DNA of 64,000 nucleotides, taken from NCBI GenBank assembly GCA_016716505.1, contig JADJWF010000004.1, positions 496,001-560,000 of the forward strand, read 5' to 3'. Made by a program: the position numbers and the translations under genes. The DNA is from Verrucomicrobiota bacterium. Lineage in GTDB: Bacteria > Verrucomicrobiota > Verrucomicrobiia > Limisphaerales > J093. This document shows, in pieces, positions 1 to 8,725 of this stretch. Every line of letters begins with the position of its first letter. The stretch's first letter is position 1. The notes beneath the pieces are model-generated. The model saw nothing but the letters and a program-made list of their open reading frames with translations, was not told where the DNA came from and searched no databases.

Positions 1-495
1 GGCCACGTACTCGACGCGCTGATCAATCCGCTGCACGAACCGCGCGAAGATCTCCCGCGCCGCCAGCGTTTCGCCGCGGAACGCGGTCACCTGGGCCAGC
101 CGCGGGCGGTACTTGTCAAACTGGGCGAGGTCAGATTGGAAGAAGTGAATCCGGACCGGATCAAGCATCTCGATGTAGCGGTCAAGGAACCGGTTGGCCA
201 TCGTGCCGGTGAAGGGCTCGCGCGAGTAGTGCATCCCGGCGAGCACCTGCGCCGTCAGGCGGGTGATGTTCGGATCGTGCTCCCCGGGCAACAGCGGCGT
301 GACCGTGTTGTACTTGCTCGAGAAGGTGATCAGGTCGTTCACCGCCTCCGCAGCCGTGAGGTTCTGCGTGAGGCGGAGGGGACGAGTCTCCTCGGTCGCC
401 GCCCGTACCGCGAGCCAGCCAGCCGACAGGCAGGCCGTCAGGGCAATCAGCACGACAGACAGGCCCCGACGGAGTTGGGGGAAGATGGGATTCAT
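1..495 (-). CDS. prc: Tail-specific protease (Prc/Tsp), N-terminal part, cut by window edge
   Basis: This is the first 165 codons of a gene running off the left edge. The start is the ATG at 495-493 and the frame is open to base 1. A signal-peptide-like segment (basic LRRG, then a hydrophobic run near residues 12-30) suggests export to the periplasm. Residues about 95-130 carry the pattern RFLDRYIEMLDP followed by HFFQSDLAQFDKY, which is typical of the helical N-terminal domain of Prc/CtpA-type proteases that degrade misfolded or tagged envelope proteins. The PDZ and Ser/Lys protease domains would lie outside the window, so activity cannot be judged. Confidence 0.75.
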   Translation of the reverse strand, partial: MNPIFPQLRRGLSVVLIALTACLSAGWLAVRAATEETRPLRLTQNLTAAEAVNDLITFSSKYNTVTPLLPGEHDPNITRLTAQVLAGMHYSREPFTGTMANRFLDRYIEMLDPVRIHFFQSDLAQFDKYRPRLAQVTAFRGETLAAREIFARFVQRIDQRVEYVA

Positions 496-696
496 GACCA
501 CTTTTGCGTTCCGCAACCGGCAGAACATAGAAGAATTCACCCCTGCGGCAAGCGCCTTGCCTTGGCCACCGGCGGCTCCGAACTGCCCGTTCGCCCGAAC
601 GCTCCAACTCATGCACTTGAGACTCGCCGGGAGGAGCGTCCGTTCAAATCCGGGCCTGCGCCGCGGATCGCCTTTCTGCGATCGCCACGCCTCCCT

Positions 697-2754
697 TCAC
701 TGGGCGCGAACCTTGAAGAAGGCCGCCCCGAGCGGCGGCGGCGTCACGAAGCGGAAGCTGGCTCCGCCGAGTTTCACCAAGGTGGCGCTGGCGTCGGTCG
801 TCCATTCCCCGGAGGCCACGTTGGCCCGGCGCAGCAGGGTGAACTGTGTGGTCGGTGTCGTCGCCGTGGCGGTGAAGTTGATGTGAAGCTGGCCGTTCAC
901 CAGCGCGGGTACGTCCAACGCCACGCTCAGGACGGGACCGTTCTGGACGGCGAGCGGAAAAGCGGGGCCCCATTCGAGCGGCAAACCGCCGAAGACCAGG
1001 GCGCGAACTTCGAGAACGTGCGCGACTGCCGCGGTCGGGACGATGTTGAAGGTGTTTCCGGCGGGCACAGTGACGACCATGGGCACGGTCAACTCGGCGC
1101 AGTTGATGAATCGCAAGTCGTCCACCACCCAGCCCACGTGGGTCGCGGTGTCGGCATAGTACGGCCCGCCCGAGTAGTCGTACACCAGGCGGAGCAGCAG
1201 CGAGCGACCCGCGAATTCCGCCAGCGACGCGGTCCGGCTCTGAAAGCTGGATTCGCCCGCGGTGGAAGTCCCGGACTGGGAGTAGATGGTCGTCCATGAC
1301 CCGCCGTAGTCGGTGGAGACCTGAACGCGGGCGTGCTGGCCCTCCGACGCATAGCCGAGCCGGCTGCGGAAGGTGACGCTGGCGTTGGCCGCGGGGAGCA
1401 GCGTCTTGCGATACGTCAGCACTTGGGGCCGGGCCGGTGACAGGTGAGTCAGGCGCATGGCGTACGAACCCGAGTAGCGGGGCGACGAGACGACCACCGG
1501 GTAACCGGGCGAGACGTCACGGTCGAAGTTGATGAGATTGTCCTCGGCACCCTCCGTAATGTTCAGGGCCACGCTGCGGCTCAAACGCGCCTCGTGTGCA
1601 TCGGCCTTCGGCACGGGCGTGAAGGTGAATGACGCGGGTTGGCCGACCTGCACCGTAGCCGGGCCGGTGATCGAAGGCCGAACGGTGTCCGTGCCCGGCC
1701 GGGCGGGATCGAAAACCGTCACGACGTACGAGAAACTTCGGGTCGCATTCCCCACCTTCACGCCCGCCACCTCAACCGCGTAGGCGACATCCGCCGAGGT
1801 CGGTGGGTGCGAGTTGGAACCGGCAAACAGCACATCGGGCATCACCCACACGAGCGAGTTCTCTCCGGCCCCGACGCTGGCCGGCTCCACCTGCACGGCC
1901 AGCGGAGACCCGTTCTGCGTGACCGTGACCGTGGCCTTGGTGAAGTCGGCGTTGGGATACGACAGCGACCAGCGCGGGAAGACCAGCGGATACGGGACGA
2001 ACCCCGGCGGCGGCCAGGCCACGAAATCGTCCCGCGTCGCCGGCCGCGCGCCAAAAACGTTGTTGTCCAGCACCCAGACCGCGTTGGCTGCGTAGCGGGA
2101 GGCGTCGCCCGGCACGTCGCCGGTGCCCATCAGTCGGGTCTGGGGGTAAAGCAGCCAGCGGCGGTGACCCACGCTGGCATTGAACTCACCCGGGTCCTCC
2201 ATGTAGCCATCAATCGCCTCGGGGCCCAGGGTGCCGATCGCCAGGTTGGCCTTGCCGGCGGCCTCGGCTCCGGCCGACGAGTAGCAAAGCCACGTCGGCG
2301 CCGGGTAATGATTCAAATTCGTGTTCGCGCTCATCATCAGCGCAGCCTGCTGGGCCTTGTCGTTGTATTCCGCAGCCAACGCGACGTCCGCCGGGACCCC
2401 CGCCATCGCGCGGAAATAATTGATTCGCCGCACCACGGCCTCGCGGAAGCTCGCGGCAGTGGTCCCGGCCTCGCAGGTCTCGTAGGCACCGTTCCAAGCC
2501 GGCGACGCGTTGTTGCTGGCCGCGTACACCGTGTTGAAGAAATTGCGCGACTCCTCGCGGCTGGACGGCGTCACCGTGACCGGCGTGACGACCGCGCCGG
2601 CCAGTTCCGCCCCGCGGGGCAAGGCCAGCGGGCGCGCGGGTGGCTCCGGGGGCGGGCCCAAGAGCGGTTGGTCCAGATGCGGCGGAAAGGGGGCGGCGAG
2701 AATGACGGCTGTCCAGCCCGCCACGGCCAACAGGGAAAGGTGGGGAATTCGCAT
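697..2754 (-). CDS. Secreted CAP-domain (SCP/PR-1-like) protein
   Basis: About 685 residues. The ATG at 2754 puts a clean signal peptide first (MRIPHLSLLAVAGWTAVILA); a start five codons upstream is possible. Residues about 65-280 form a CAP domain, with the characteristic HRRWLLYP stretch and the preceding helix containing FRAMAGVP. CAP proteins are extracellular; bacterial functions are mostly unknown. A second segment (about 370-560) is a beta-rich, jelly-roll-like region ending in VGWVVDDLRF, like MAM/laminin-type domains near bacterial surface proteins. The last 90 residues end in AAFFKVRAQ, resembling the C-terminal module of the protein at 39575-41011. It is divergent from the DUF1080 gene. 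Export and the CAP fold are well supported; substrate or partner is not. Confidence 0.8.
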   Translation of the reverse strand: MRIPHLSLLAVAGWTAVILAAPFPPHLDQPLLGPPPEPPARPLALPRGAELAGAVVTPVTVTPSSREESRNFFNTVYAASNNASPAWNGAYETCEAGTTAASFREAVVRRINYFRAMAGVPADVALAAEYNDKAQQAALMMSANTNLNHYPAPTWLCYSSAGAEAAGKANLAIGTLGPEAIDGYMEDPGEFNASVGHRRWLLYPQTRLMGTGDVPGDASRYAANAVWVLDNNVFGARPATRDDFVAWPPPGFVPYPLVFPRWSLSYPNADFTKATVTVTQNGSPLAVQVEPASVGAGENSLVWVMPDVLFAGSNSHPPTSADVAYAVEVAGVKVGNATRSFSYVVTVFDPARPGTDTVRPSITGPATVQVGQPASFTFTPVPKADAHEARLSRSVALNITEGAEDNLINFDRDVSPGYPVVVSSPRYSGSYAMRLTHLSPARPQVLTYRKTLLPAANASVTFRSRLGYASEGQHARVQVSTDYGGSWTTIYSQSGTSTAGESSFQSRTASLAEFAGRSLLLRLVYDYSGGPYYADTATHVGWVVDDLRFINCAELTVPMVVTVPAGNTFNIVPTAAVAHVLEVRALVFGGLPLEWGPAFPLAVQNGPVLSVALDVPALVNGQLHINFTATATTPTTQFTLLRRANVASGEWTTDASATLVKLGGASFRFVTPPPLGAAFFKVRAQ

Positions 2755-2905
2755 GGCGCCGCCAATCAAACGCCGGCACCCCTCGCCAGCAAGCCAATTT
2801 CCGTCTGCTCCGCGCGTTCAGCCCGACTTCCCACTTGCAATTCACCGCGCGCCGCGTCGCCATTAACGCCGTGCCACCGATGATCGTCACCCATTCAAAT
2901 CCATC

Positions 2906-3661
2906 ATGAAAAGCTGCTCTTCGATCCCGACCGCCCTCATCGCTGTGACCCTCGGCTGCCTGCTCGCTTCGGGAGCCGACAACGTCGCCCCGCCCGGTTT
3001 TCGGGCGCTCTTCAACGGCCGCGATTTTGCCGGCTGGCGAGTGCCACCGGGCGACAACGGCCACTGGAAGATCGTGGACGGTGTCATTGACTACGACGCG
3101 GAGAGCGAAGCGCCCGGCGACAAGTCACTCTGGAGCGAGGAAGAGCTCGGCGACTTCGTGCTGCTCGTGGACTGGCGCATCAAGGCCACGCCCTACGTCA
3201 ACCCCGGCGTGCCTTACATTCTGCCGGACGGCACCCACGCCCGGGACGTGACCGGCAAGGAGCATCGGCTGGCGCTGCCCGACTCGGATTCCGGCATCTT
3301 CCTGCGGGGGCACGGCCGTTTTCAGGTCAACATCTGGTGCTGGCCCATCGGCTCCGGCGAGATGTACGGCATCCGGACGGATCCCCGCACGTCGCCCGAA
3401 CTGCGCGCCGCCGTCACGCCGCGGCATCAGGCCGACAAACCCGTGGGCGAGTGGAACCGTTTCGAGATCACCGTTCAGGGCAAGACCGTGACCACCACGC
3501 TGAACGGGGTGACGGTCATTCCCAGCGCGACGATTCCCGACCTGCCCGCGAAGGGCCGCATCGCCTTGCAGCACCACGGCGGCAAGGACGCCCAGGGTAA
3601 CTGGAACAGCCCGCCGAGTTTGCTGCAGTTTAAGAACATCTTCGTCCGCGAGTTGAAGTAG
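2906..3661 (+). CDS. Secreted DUF1080 (3-keto-disaccharide hydrolase-like) protein
   Basis: 251 residues with an N-terminal signal peptide (about 1-23, ending LLASGAD). The domain starts with the typical FRALFNGRDFAGW and continues with WKIVDGVIDY, then the FVLLVDWRIK strand and SGIFLRGHGRFQVNIW, all hallmarks of DUF1080. The family has a concanavalin-like beta-sandwich fold; some members hydrolyse 3-keto-glucosides, and it is greatly expanded in Verrucomicrobiota and Planctomycetota. The gene stands alone and is divergent from the CAP gene, with about 150 bp between their starts. The family call is firm; the substrate is inferred. Confidence 0.9.
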   Translation: MKSCSSIPTALIAVTLGCLLASGADNVAPPGFRALFNGRDFAGWRVPPGDNGHWKIVDGVIDYDAESEAPGDKSLWSEEELGDFVLLVDWRIKATPYVNPGVPYILPDGTHARDVTGKEHRLALPDSDSGIFLRGHGRFQVNIWCWPIGSGEMYGIRTDPRTSPELRAAVTPRHQADKPVGEWNRFEITVQGKTVTTTLNGVTVIPSATIPDLPAKGRIALQHHGGKDAQGNWNSPPSLLQFKNIFVRELK

Positions 3662-3663
3662 CG

Positions 3664-3770
3664 CCGGCCGCTGCCTGCGCGAGCCTTCGCTCGCCGCCCG
3701 GCACTCATGGTGGTTACGCCAGGCGAAGCTCCAACCTCGCTGCGCTTCAGCCTTCGCGCGGCTACAAAAC
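3664..3770. repeat. REP-like imperfect palindromic intergenic sequence
   Basis: Downstream of the DUF1080 gene there are several short GC-rich inverted motifs: gcgag-ccttcg-ctcgc near 3680, and a later block in which gcgaagct and agccttcgc appear in opposite orientation. The composition looks like an intergenic palindromic repeat unit. Only one copy was noticed here, so the repeat status is a guess. Confidence 0.25.
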
Positions 3771-3840
3771 CCGCCCGATTCTCTACTTCCCCGGCCCCGC
3801 GGGAACGACCTAAAGTACCCGCGTTCGAGAAGTCATCACC

Positions 3841-4680
3841 ATGAGCCAGCTCCTGCTCCAAGACGTCTCGCGGGAGATCCTCGACCGTGCGGAGGAGTCC
3901 GTGGTGCCGGCGCCGCAACTGGGCCGCCTGGTGGACGACTACTTCGTCGAGCGCCTCAAGCGCGAGGAACTGGACTTCAGCCACGAAAACGCCCGGCTCT
4001 ATGACGGTATGCGGCAGCTCTTGAAGACTGAGCTGGGCCCGCTCTACGCCGACTACCTCGCCACGGTCGGCCAGATCCGGGAAACCAAGGGCCGGCAGCG
4101 CGTCTGGCACTATGTCCTTGGAACCGTCGTCGTGCTCGAAGTTCTGGCCGCCGTGGTGACGCGGGGGCGTTCCCTGGCTCCCCAGGTCCTGCTCATGACC
4201 AGCGTGGTCAACGCGATGCTCGGCCTGCTGATCTACACGGCGACGCAATACGTGTATGACCGCCAACTCGCCCGCGCGCGCCGGCGGTTGGAGAAGTCCA
4301 TCCTCCTGCTCGGCCGCAAGCTGGAGACCGACATCGCGTACGACGAACGGCGCGGTTTGCTGGAAGGCGACGTCCTGCGAGCCGAGGCGCTGGAACTACT
4401 GGCTCGCTACGCCGAACCCCGGGACTTTTGGCGCGACTACCAGCGCGCCCGCGAAGCCGACCCCACCTCGCCCGCCGCCCTGGCACGGCTCAACCTGCCC
4501 GCGTTCGAGTCGTTCTTGAAACCGCACACCGAGGGCACCTTGTCCTCGGTGGCCCGGCAGGATCGCTTCAACCGGCTGTTCCTCGCGGCCCATGAGACCT
4601 TTCTGGCGCGCGATCGCGAGGGCTACGCCTTGCGCCACCTTTCGGCCGCCGCCCCTGCCGCCAAGTCCCCTATTCCATGA
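3841..4680 (+). CDS. Two-TM membrane protein of unknown function, first gene of SPFH operon
   Basis: 279 residues, no family recognised. The N-terminal 95 residues are charged and helical. A pair of hydrophobic segments at about 98-117 and 120-140 could form a hairpin in the inner membrane, followed by a long cytoplasmic helical region rich in Arg and Glu (RARRRLEKSILLLGRKLE). The stop overlaps the ATG of the next gene by four bases (ATGA at 4677), so it is very likely translationally coupled to the two SPFH genes and may be a partner of that complex. That partnership is inferred only from gene order. Confidence 0.7.
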   Translation: MSQLLLQDVSREILDRAEESVVPAPQLGRLVDDYFVERLKREELDFSHENARLYDGMRQLLKTELGPLYADYLATVGQIRETKGRQRVWHYVLGTVVVLEVLAAVVTRGRSLAPQVLLMTSVVNAMLGLLIYTATQYVYDRQLARARRRLEKSILLLGRKLETDIAYDERRGLLEGDVLRAEALELLARYAEPRDFWRDYQRAREADPTSPAALARLNLPAFESFLKPHTEGTLSSVARQDRFNRLFLAAHETFLARDREGYALRHLSAAAPAAKSPIP

Positions 4681-5828
4681 AGCCGTTCTTCCGTCCCTCC
4701 TCCCCGGCGAGCACCCGCCCCAGCACCGGCGCTTCGCCCGGCTCCCCCGGCGACTTCCGCCGCGGGCTGTCCGCCCTGACCCGGCAGTTCGCGCCATCGG
4801 GCCTCGCGCTGCTCGTCCTCATGGCCGTGGTGTTCGGCGCGTTTCTGTACCTCACCTGCACGCAGTACATCGAGCCGGATCAATTCGCGGTGAAGCAGGT
4901 GGACGTGCCCATCCCCCTGATCACCGGTCCCTCCGGCATTCAGACCAACATCTACGGCACCGGTGTGCATTGGCGCACGCCGGGGTGCGAGAAATTCCTC
5001 GTTTTTCCCCGGAGCGTGCGGGCGATCACGCTCCACACCAGCGGCCGGGGCGAGGAAACCCGCGGTCGCTACGTACGCTACGAAGACGCCGCCCACATTC
5101 AGACTTCCGATGGCTTTTTCATCACGCTGGACGTGTCCATCCTGTACCGCGTGGTGGATCCCTATCGCGTGGTCCGGGAATTCGGCGCCGGCAGCCTTTA
5201 CGAGCAGAACGGCATCATCCTGCAAGCGGAACCGACTCTGAAGGCCACGATGGGCACGCTGCATCCGGAGGACTTTTTCGACGCCGCCAAGCGCGTCGCG
5301 AAGCAGAACGTGGCGCGTGACAAATTCAACGAGTTCCTCGAGCCGCGCGGCCTCCGGGTCGAGCACGTGCTCATCCGCTACCCGAAGTATCACGAAGCGG
5401 TCCAGGCCCGCATCGAGGCCCGGAACATTCAGGAGCAGACGAGGCAGAAGAACGTCGAGGAGGCGAAGCTCGCCCAGGCGCAGGCTGCGCTCAACGAGGT
5501 GATCAAGCGGGGCGAAGCCAGCCTCGCCATCAAGCTCATGGAAGGCACCAACCAGATCACCCGGCTCACCGCCCAAATGGAGGCGTACAAGCGCAAGCGC
5601 GCCGCCGAGGGCAATCGCGTGGTGGCCCTTGCCGAGGCGGAGAAACAGCGCCTGCTCAACGAAGCCTATCGCGGCGAGGGCGCCGAGCGGCTCCTCGGCT
5701 TCGAGTGGGCCAGGGTGCTGTCCGGGCTGGACACCATCGTCCTGCCCGCCGGCGGCCCCGACGGCTTCAACCCGCTCGACATCGAAACCCTGATGCGGCA
5801 GCTCAAACTCAAAGCCCCCACGCCCTGA
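4677..5828 (+). CDS. SPFH/Band 7 membrane protein, HflK-like
   Basis: 383 residues. A Pro/Ser-rich start is followed by one membrane anchor (about 41-62) and then an SPFH (stomatin/prohibitin/flotillin/HflK-C) domain from about 65 to 270. The tail is a long Ala/Glu/Lys/Arg coiled coil (ARIEARNIQEQTRQKNVEEA) typical of ring-forming SPFH proteins. In the paired gene order it corresponds to HflK, which in E. coli forms a periplasm-facing cage around FtsH. Here ftsH lies elsewhere in the window (55750-57756), so an FtsH link is only possible. It starts inside the stop of the upstream gene, and the next SPFH gene begins 4 bp after its stop. Confidence 0.85.
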   Translation: MKPFFRPSSPASTRPSTGASPGSPGDFRRGLSALTRQFAPSGLALLVLMAVVFGAFLYLTCTQYIEPDQFAVKQVDVPIPLITGPSGIQTNIYGTGVHWRTPGCEKFLVFPRSVRAITLHTSGRGEETRGRYVRYEDAAHIQTSDGFFITLDVSILYRVVDPYRVVREFGAGSLYEQNGIILQAEPTLKATMGTLHPEDFFDAAKRVAKQNVARDKFNEFLEPRGLRVEHVLIRYPKYHEAVQARIEARNIQEQTRQKNVEEAKLAQAQAALNEVIKRGEASLAIKLMEGTNQITRLTAQMEAYKRKRAAEGNRVVALAEAEKQRLLNEAYRGEGAERLLGFEWARVLSGLDTIVLPAGGPDGFNPLDIETLMRQLKLKAPTP

Positions 5829-5832
5829 CCCC

Positions 5833-6816
5833 ATGAAGACCTCCCGCGCCGTTTTCTGGTCGTTGGTCAGCCTGTTCGTCCTTGCGATTCTGGGCATCGC
5901 CTCCTACCACGCCACCGATTCCACCGAAGTGGGCGTCCGCACCGTCAAGTGGCTCGGTACTCGCGGCGTCGAGGACCGCGTCTATCAACCCGGCGCCGCC
6001 TACTTTTTCCTGCCGATCGTCAACGACTGGGACACCTTCGACACCCGCCTGCAGGTGCTCGAGATGAAGGGCGATTCGCAACTCACCATCAAGACCCGCG
6101 ACGGCAACGATCTGTTCGTGGACATGACGTTTTCGTTCCGCATTGACCCGGCGAAGGCCCCGTTCATCCGGCAGTACGTCGCGGCAAATGACGCCGAGTT
6201 GCGCGAGAAGGTCGTCGCCACCGTGGCCCGCAGTCGCACCCGCGATTTTCTCGGCGCCCTGTCCACGGACGACTTCACCCACACCGACGCCCGCAACGCC
6301 GCCGTCGAGCAGGCCAAGGCCGGCCTGCAGGAGATCTTCGATGAATACGGCATCATCCTCGAACGCGTCGCGGTCATGGACTACCGGTTCGATCCGGACT
6401 ACCTGAAGGTCATCACGGAGAAGAAGATCGCCGAAGCCCGGGCGCTCGAGGTGCGCGCGCAGATCGAGGCCCAGCGGGAGGCGAACAAACGGCTGCTGAA
6501 CGAAGCCGAGGGCCAGGTGAAAGCGATGCTCGCCACCATGCAGGGCCGATACTCGAACACCGTGTCGGCGGCCGACGCCGAGTTCGACCAGAAGCAGGCC
6601 ATCGCCGAGGCGATTCTGGCCGAGGGCACCAACCAGGCTCAGGCGATTGCCAAGCAGCGCGAAGCCATGGCCAGTGCCGGCAGCGAGACCCAGATCCAAC
6701 TCGCCATCGCCACGAATCTCGTCGGCAAGCGGCTCATCATGATTCCCTCCGGCAACGCGGTAAGCCTCCAGACCCTGGATCTCAACAAGCTGCTCGAAAC
6801 GCTGATCAAGCGTTGA
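5833..6816 (+). CDS. SPFH/Band 7 membrane protein, HflC-like
   Basis: 327 residues: an N-terminal membrane anchor (about 9-28), an SPFH domain (about 30-210) and a coiled-coil tail (IEAQREANKRLLNEAEGQ). It is shorter than its upstream partner, as HflC is relative to HflK, and ends in a hydrophobic/helical segment (LNKLLETLIKR). It follows the HflK-like gene by four bases, so the two products probably assemble as a hetero-oligomeric membrane ring. A stomatin or prohibitin-like role independent of FtsH is the alternative. The family call is firm; the partner proteins are not known. Confidence 0.87.
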   Translation: MKTSRAVFWSLVSLFVLAILGIASYHATDSTEVGVRTVKWLGTRGVEDRVYQPGAAYFFLPIVNDWDTFDTRLQVLEMKGDSQLTIKTRDGNDLFVDMTFSFRIDPAKAPFIRQYVAANDAELREKVVATVARSRTRDFLGALSTDDFTHTDARNAAVEQAKAGLQEIFDEYGIILERVAVMDYRFDPDYLKVITEKKIAEARALEVRAQIEAQREANKRLLNEAEGQVKAMLATMQGRYSNTVSAADAEFDQKQAIAEAILAEGTNQAQAIAKQREAMASAGSETQIQLAIATNLVGKRLIMIPSGNAVSLQTLDLNKLLETLIKR

Positions 6817-6890
6817 CCGGCTCACGGCGCGGCGGCCCTCCGAGCGCCCGGTCGCGGCCGTTGCAGTCCGGCGCGCGTTTCGGAAAGAGA

Positions 6891-6918
6891 TTTGCGGGGC
6901 CGCTCAGCGGACCGCAAA
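6891..6918. repeat. Nested inverted repeat upstream of the SDR gene
   Basis: tttgcgg (6891-6897) pairs with ccgcaaa (6912-6918), and inside it ccgct (6900-6904) pairs with agcgg (6906-6910). The element ends 9 bp before the ATG at 6928. It could be an operator or an mRNA hairpin controlling the SDR-ROK operon, or a termination hairpin for the SPFH operon; there is no T-tract, which makes the last option weaker. Confidence 0.4.
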
Positions 6919-6927
6919 CTTCCGCTC

Positions 6928-7824
6928 ATGAAGGGTCCTGCGCTGGCCGGCAAGGTCATCGTCATCATGGGCGGCACCAGTGGCCTCGGCCTCTCGGCCG
7001 CCAAGGCTTTTCTGGCGGCGGGGGCGAGGGTCGTGGCGGTCGGTCATGATGACACCACCTCGGCCGCCGCCAAGGAAGCCCTCGGCGCCAATGCGGTAGT
7101 GCTGACGGCGGACGCCACCGACCCCAAAACGGCGGTCGCCGCGGTCAACGTCGCGACGGGCAACTTCGGGGCGCTGCACGCGCTTTACCACGTGGCCGGC
7201 GGCAGCGGGCGCCGTTTCGGCGATGGTCCCCTGCACGAGGTCACCGATGAGGGTTGGGAGCAAACTGTACGGCTCAACCTCGATTCGGTGTTCTGGTCGA
7301 ACCGGGCGGCCGTCACCCAATTCCTCAAGCAGGGCGGCGGCGGCGCAGTGCTGAATCTGAGTTCCGTGCTCGCTTTCTCGCCGGCGCCTTCTCACTTCAG
7401 CACCCACGCCTACGCCACCGCGAAGGCCGCCATCATCGGGCTCACCACGAGCGCCGCTGCTTATTACGCCCCGCGCAATATCCGCTTCAACGCGCTCGCC
7501 CCGGGCCTGGTGGCTACCCCGATGTCGCAGCGCGCCCAAGGAGATCCCGCCATCATGAGTTATGTCCGGGCCAAACAACCGCTCGATGGCGGGCGCATCG
7601 GCCGGCCCGAGGACCTGGACGCGGCGGCCGTCTTCCTCCTCTCGGATGAATCGCGGTTCGTGACCGGCCAGGTGCTCGCCGTGGACGGGGGCTGGAGCGT
7701 CAGCGAAGGAATCGCCACCCCGGCCGAGGCGCCGCGACCGACCGCGCGTCCCGCCCCGCCACCGGCCGAATCCGTGTGGCGCAGCCTGGGCCGCCTCTGG
7801 AGCCGGGTGAAGCCAAGGGAATGA
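6928..7824 (+). CDS. Short-chain dehydrogenase/reductase (SDR)
   Basis: 298 residues from the ATG at 6928, chosen because it begins just before the Rossmann fold. The cofactor motif reads GGTSGLGLS (about 13-21). The SDR active site is visible: NLSSVL for the Ser region and YATAKAA for the Tyr/Lys pair. FVTGQVLAVDGGWS near the C-terminus is the standard SDR ending. An extra Pro/Ala-rich tail of about 40 residues follows. The stop overlaps the ATG of the ROK kinase gene by four bases, so both are likely made together, perhaps for oxidation or reduction and phosphorylation of a sugar. The substrate cannot be read from sequence. Confidence 0.9.
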   Translation: MKGPALAGKVIVIMGGTSGLGLSAAKAFLAAGARVVAVGHDDTTSAAAKEALGANAVVLTADATDPKTAVAAVNVATGNFGALHALYHVAGGSGRRFGDGPLHEVTDEGWEQTVRLNLDSVFWSNRAAVTQFLKQGGGGAVLNLSSVLAFSPAPSHFSTHAYATAKAAIIGLTTSAAAYYAPRNIRFNALAPGLVATPMSQRAQGDPAIMSYVRAKQPLDGGRIGRPEDLDAAAVFLLSDESRFVTGQVLAVDGGWSVSEGIATPAEAPRPTARPAPPPAESVWRSLGRLWSRVKPRE

Positions 7825-8720
7825 CGCCCCCCTACCTGCTCGGACTCGACCTTGGCGGCTCGAGCGTCAAGGCCGTGGCGGTCACGCCCAACGGCGAGAC
7901 GCTGCGGCGGTTCCACGCCACCTTCGATCCGGATCGCCCCGGCGCGTTCGCCGACGCCGCGCGCGACCTGCATCAGCGGGCGGTGCGCGAACTCGCCCAT
8001 CCGCCCGCCCGCTGCGGCGTGTCCGCCCCTGGCCTGGCGGCCCGCGACGCGCGCTCCATCGCCTTCATGCCCGGACGCCTGGCCGGTCTGGAGGGACTCG
8101 ATTGGACCCACTTCCTGGCTTCGGACACGCCCGTTCCCGTGCTCAACGACGCCCAGGCGGCGCTGCTCGGCGAGGTGTGGCTGGGCGCGGCGCGCGGCGC
8201 GGCAAACGCCATCCTGCTGACGCTGGGCACGGGCGTCGGCGGTGCCGCGATGGTGGATGGGCACCTGCTGCGCGGGGCCATCGGCCGCGCAGGCCATTTG
8301 GGCCACATCACCCTCGACCGAAACGGCCCGCCCGACATCTGTGGCACTCCGGGCAGCCTCGAGTGGGCAGTGGGCAACTACCGCATCCGCGAGCGGACGG
8401 ACGGACGCTTTGACACCACCCATGAACTCGTAGCCGCCCACCTCGCGGGCGACCCCTTCGCCACTCGTGTCTGGCTCGACCTCCTGCAGGCCTTGGCGTG
8501 CGGCATTGCGTCGCTGATCAATGTTCTCGATCCGGAGGTGGTCATCGTCGGTGGCGGCATCGCCCAAGCTGGTTCGGCGTTGTTCGAACCTCTCGGGCAA
8601 TTCTTGGAACCGATTGAGTGGCGGCCCGGCGGGCATCGCGTCCGCATGGCTCCCGCGGGACTGGGCGACCTTGCGGGCGCCTATGGCGCCGCATGGAACG
8701 CTCACCGTTCGCCGCTTTGA
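7821..8720 (+). CDS. ROK-family sugar kinase (glucokinase-like)
   Basis: 299 residues from the ATG at 7821, which overlaps the SDR stop. It has the ATP-binding phosphate-1 loop LGLDLGGSSVKAVAV at the N-terminus, the conserved LGTGVGGA, and GRAGHLGHITL leading into the region where ROK proteins bind zinc. Here that region reads PPDICGTPGSLEW and keeps only one of the usual cysteines, so the zinc site is probably absent or altered. ROK kinases phosphorylate glucose or related sugars in the cytoplasm. The operon position with an SDR suggests a sugar catabolic role. No transcription-factor HTH domain is present, so this is a kinase rather than a repressor. Confidence 0.88.
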   Translation: MTPPYLLGLDLGGSSVKAVAVTPNGETLRRFHATFDPDRPGAFADAARDLHQRAVRELAHPPARCGVSAPGLAARDARSIAFMPGRLAGLEGLDWTHFLASDTPVPVLNDAQAALLGEVWLGAARGAANAILLTLGTGVGGAAMVDGHLLRGAIGRAGHLGHITLDRNGPPDICGTPGSLEWAVGNYRIRERTDGRFDTTHELVAAHLAGDPFATRVWLDLLQALACGIASLINVLDPEVVIVGGGIAQAGSALFEPLGQFLEPIEWRPGGHRVRMAPAGLGDLAGAYGAAWNAHRSPL

Positions 8721-8725
8721 ACATC

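Noticed and set aside
630..665. tRNA T-arm-like sequence gttcaaatccgg
   Set aside because: The flanking bases do not pair as a T-stem, and no matching acceptor stem lies at the right distance.
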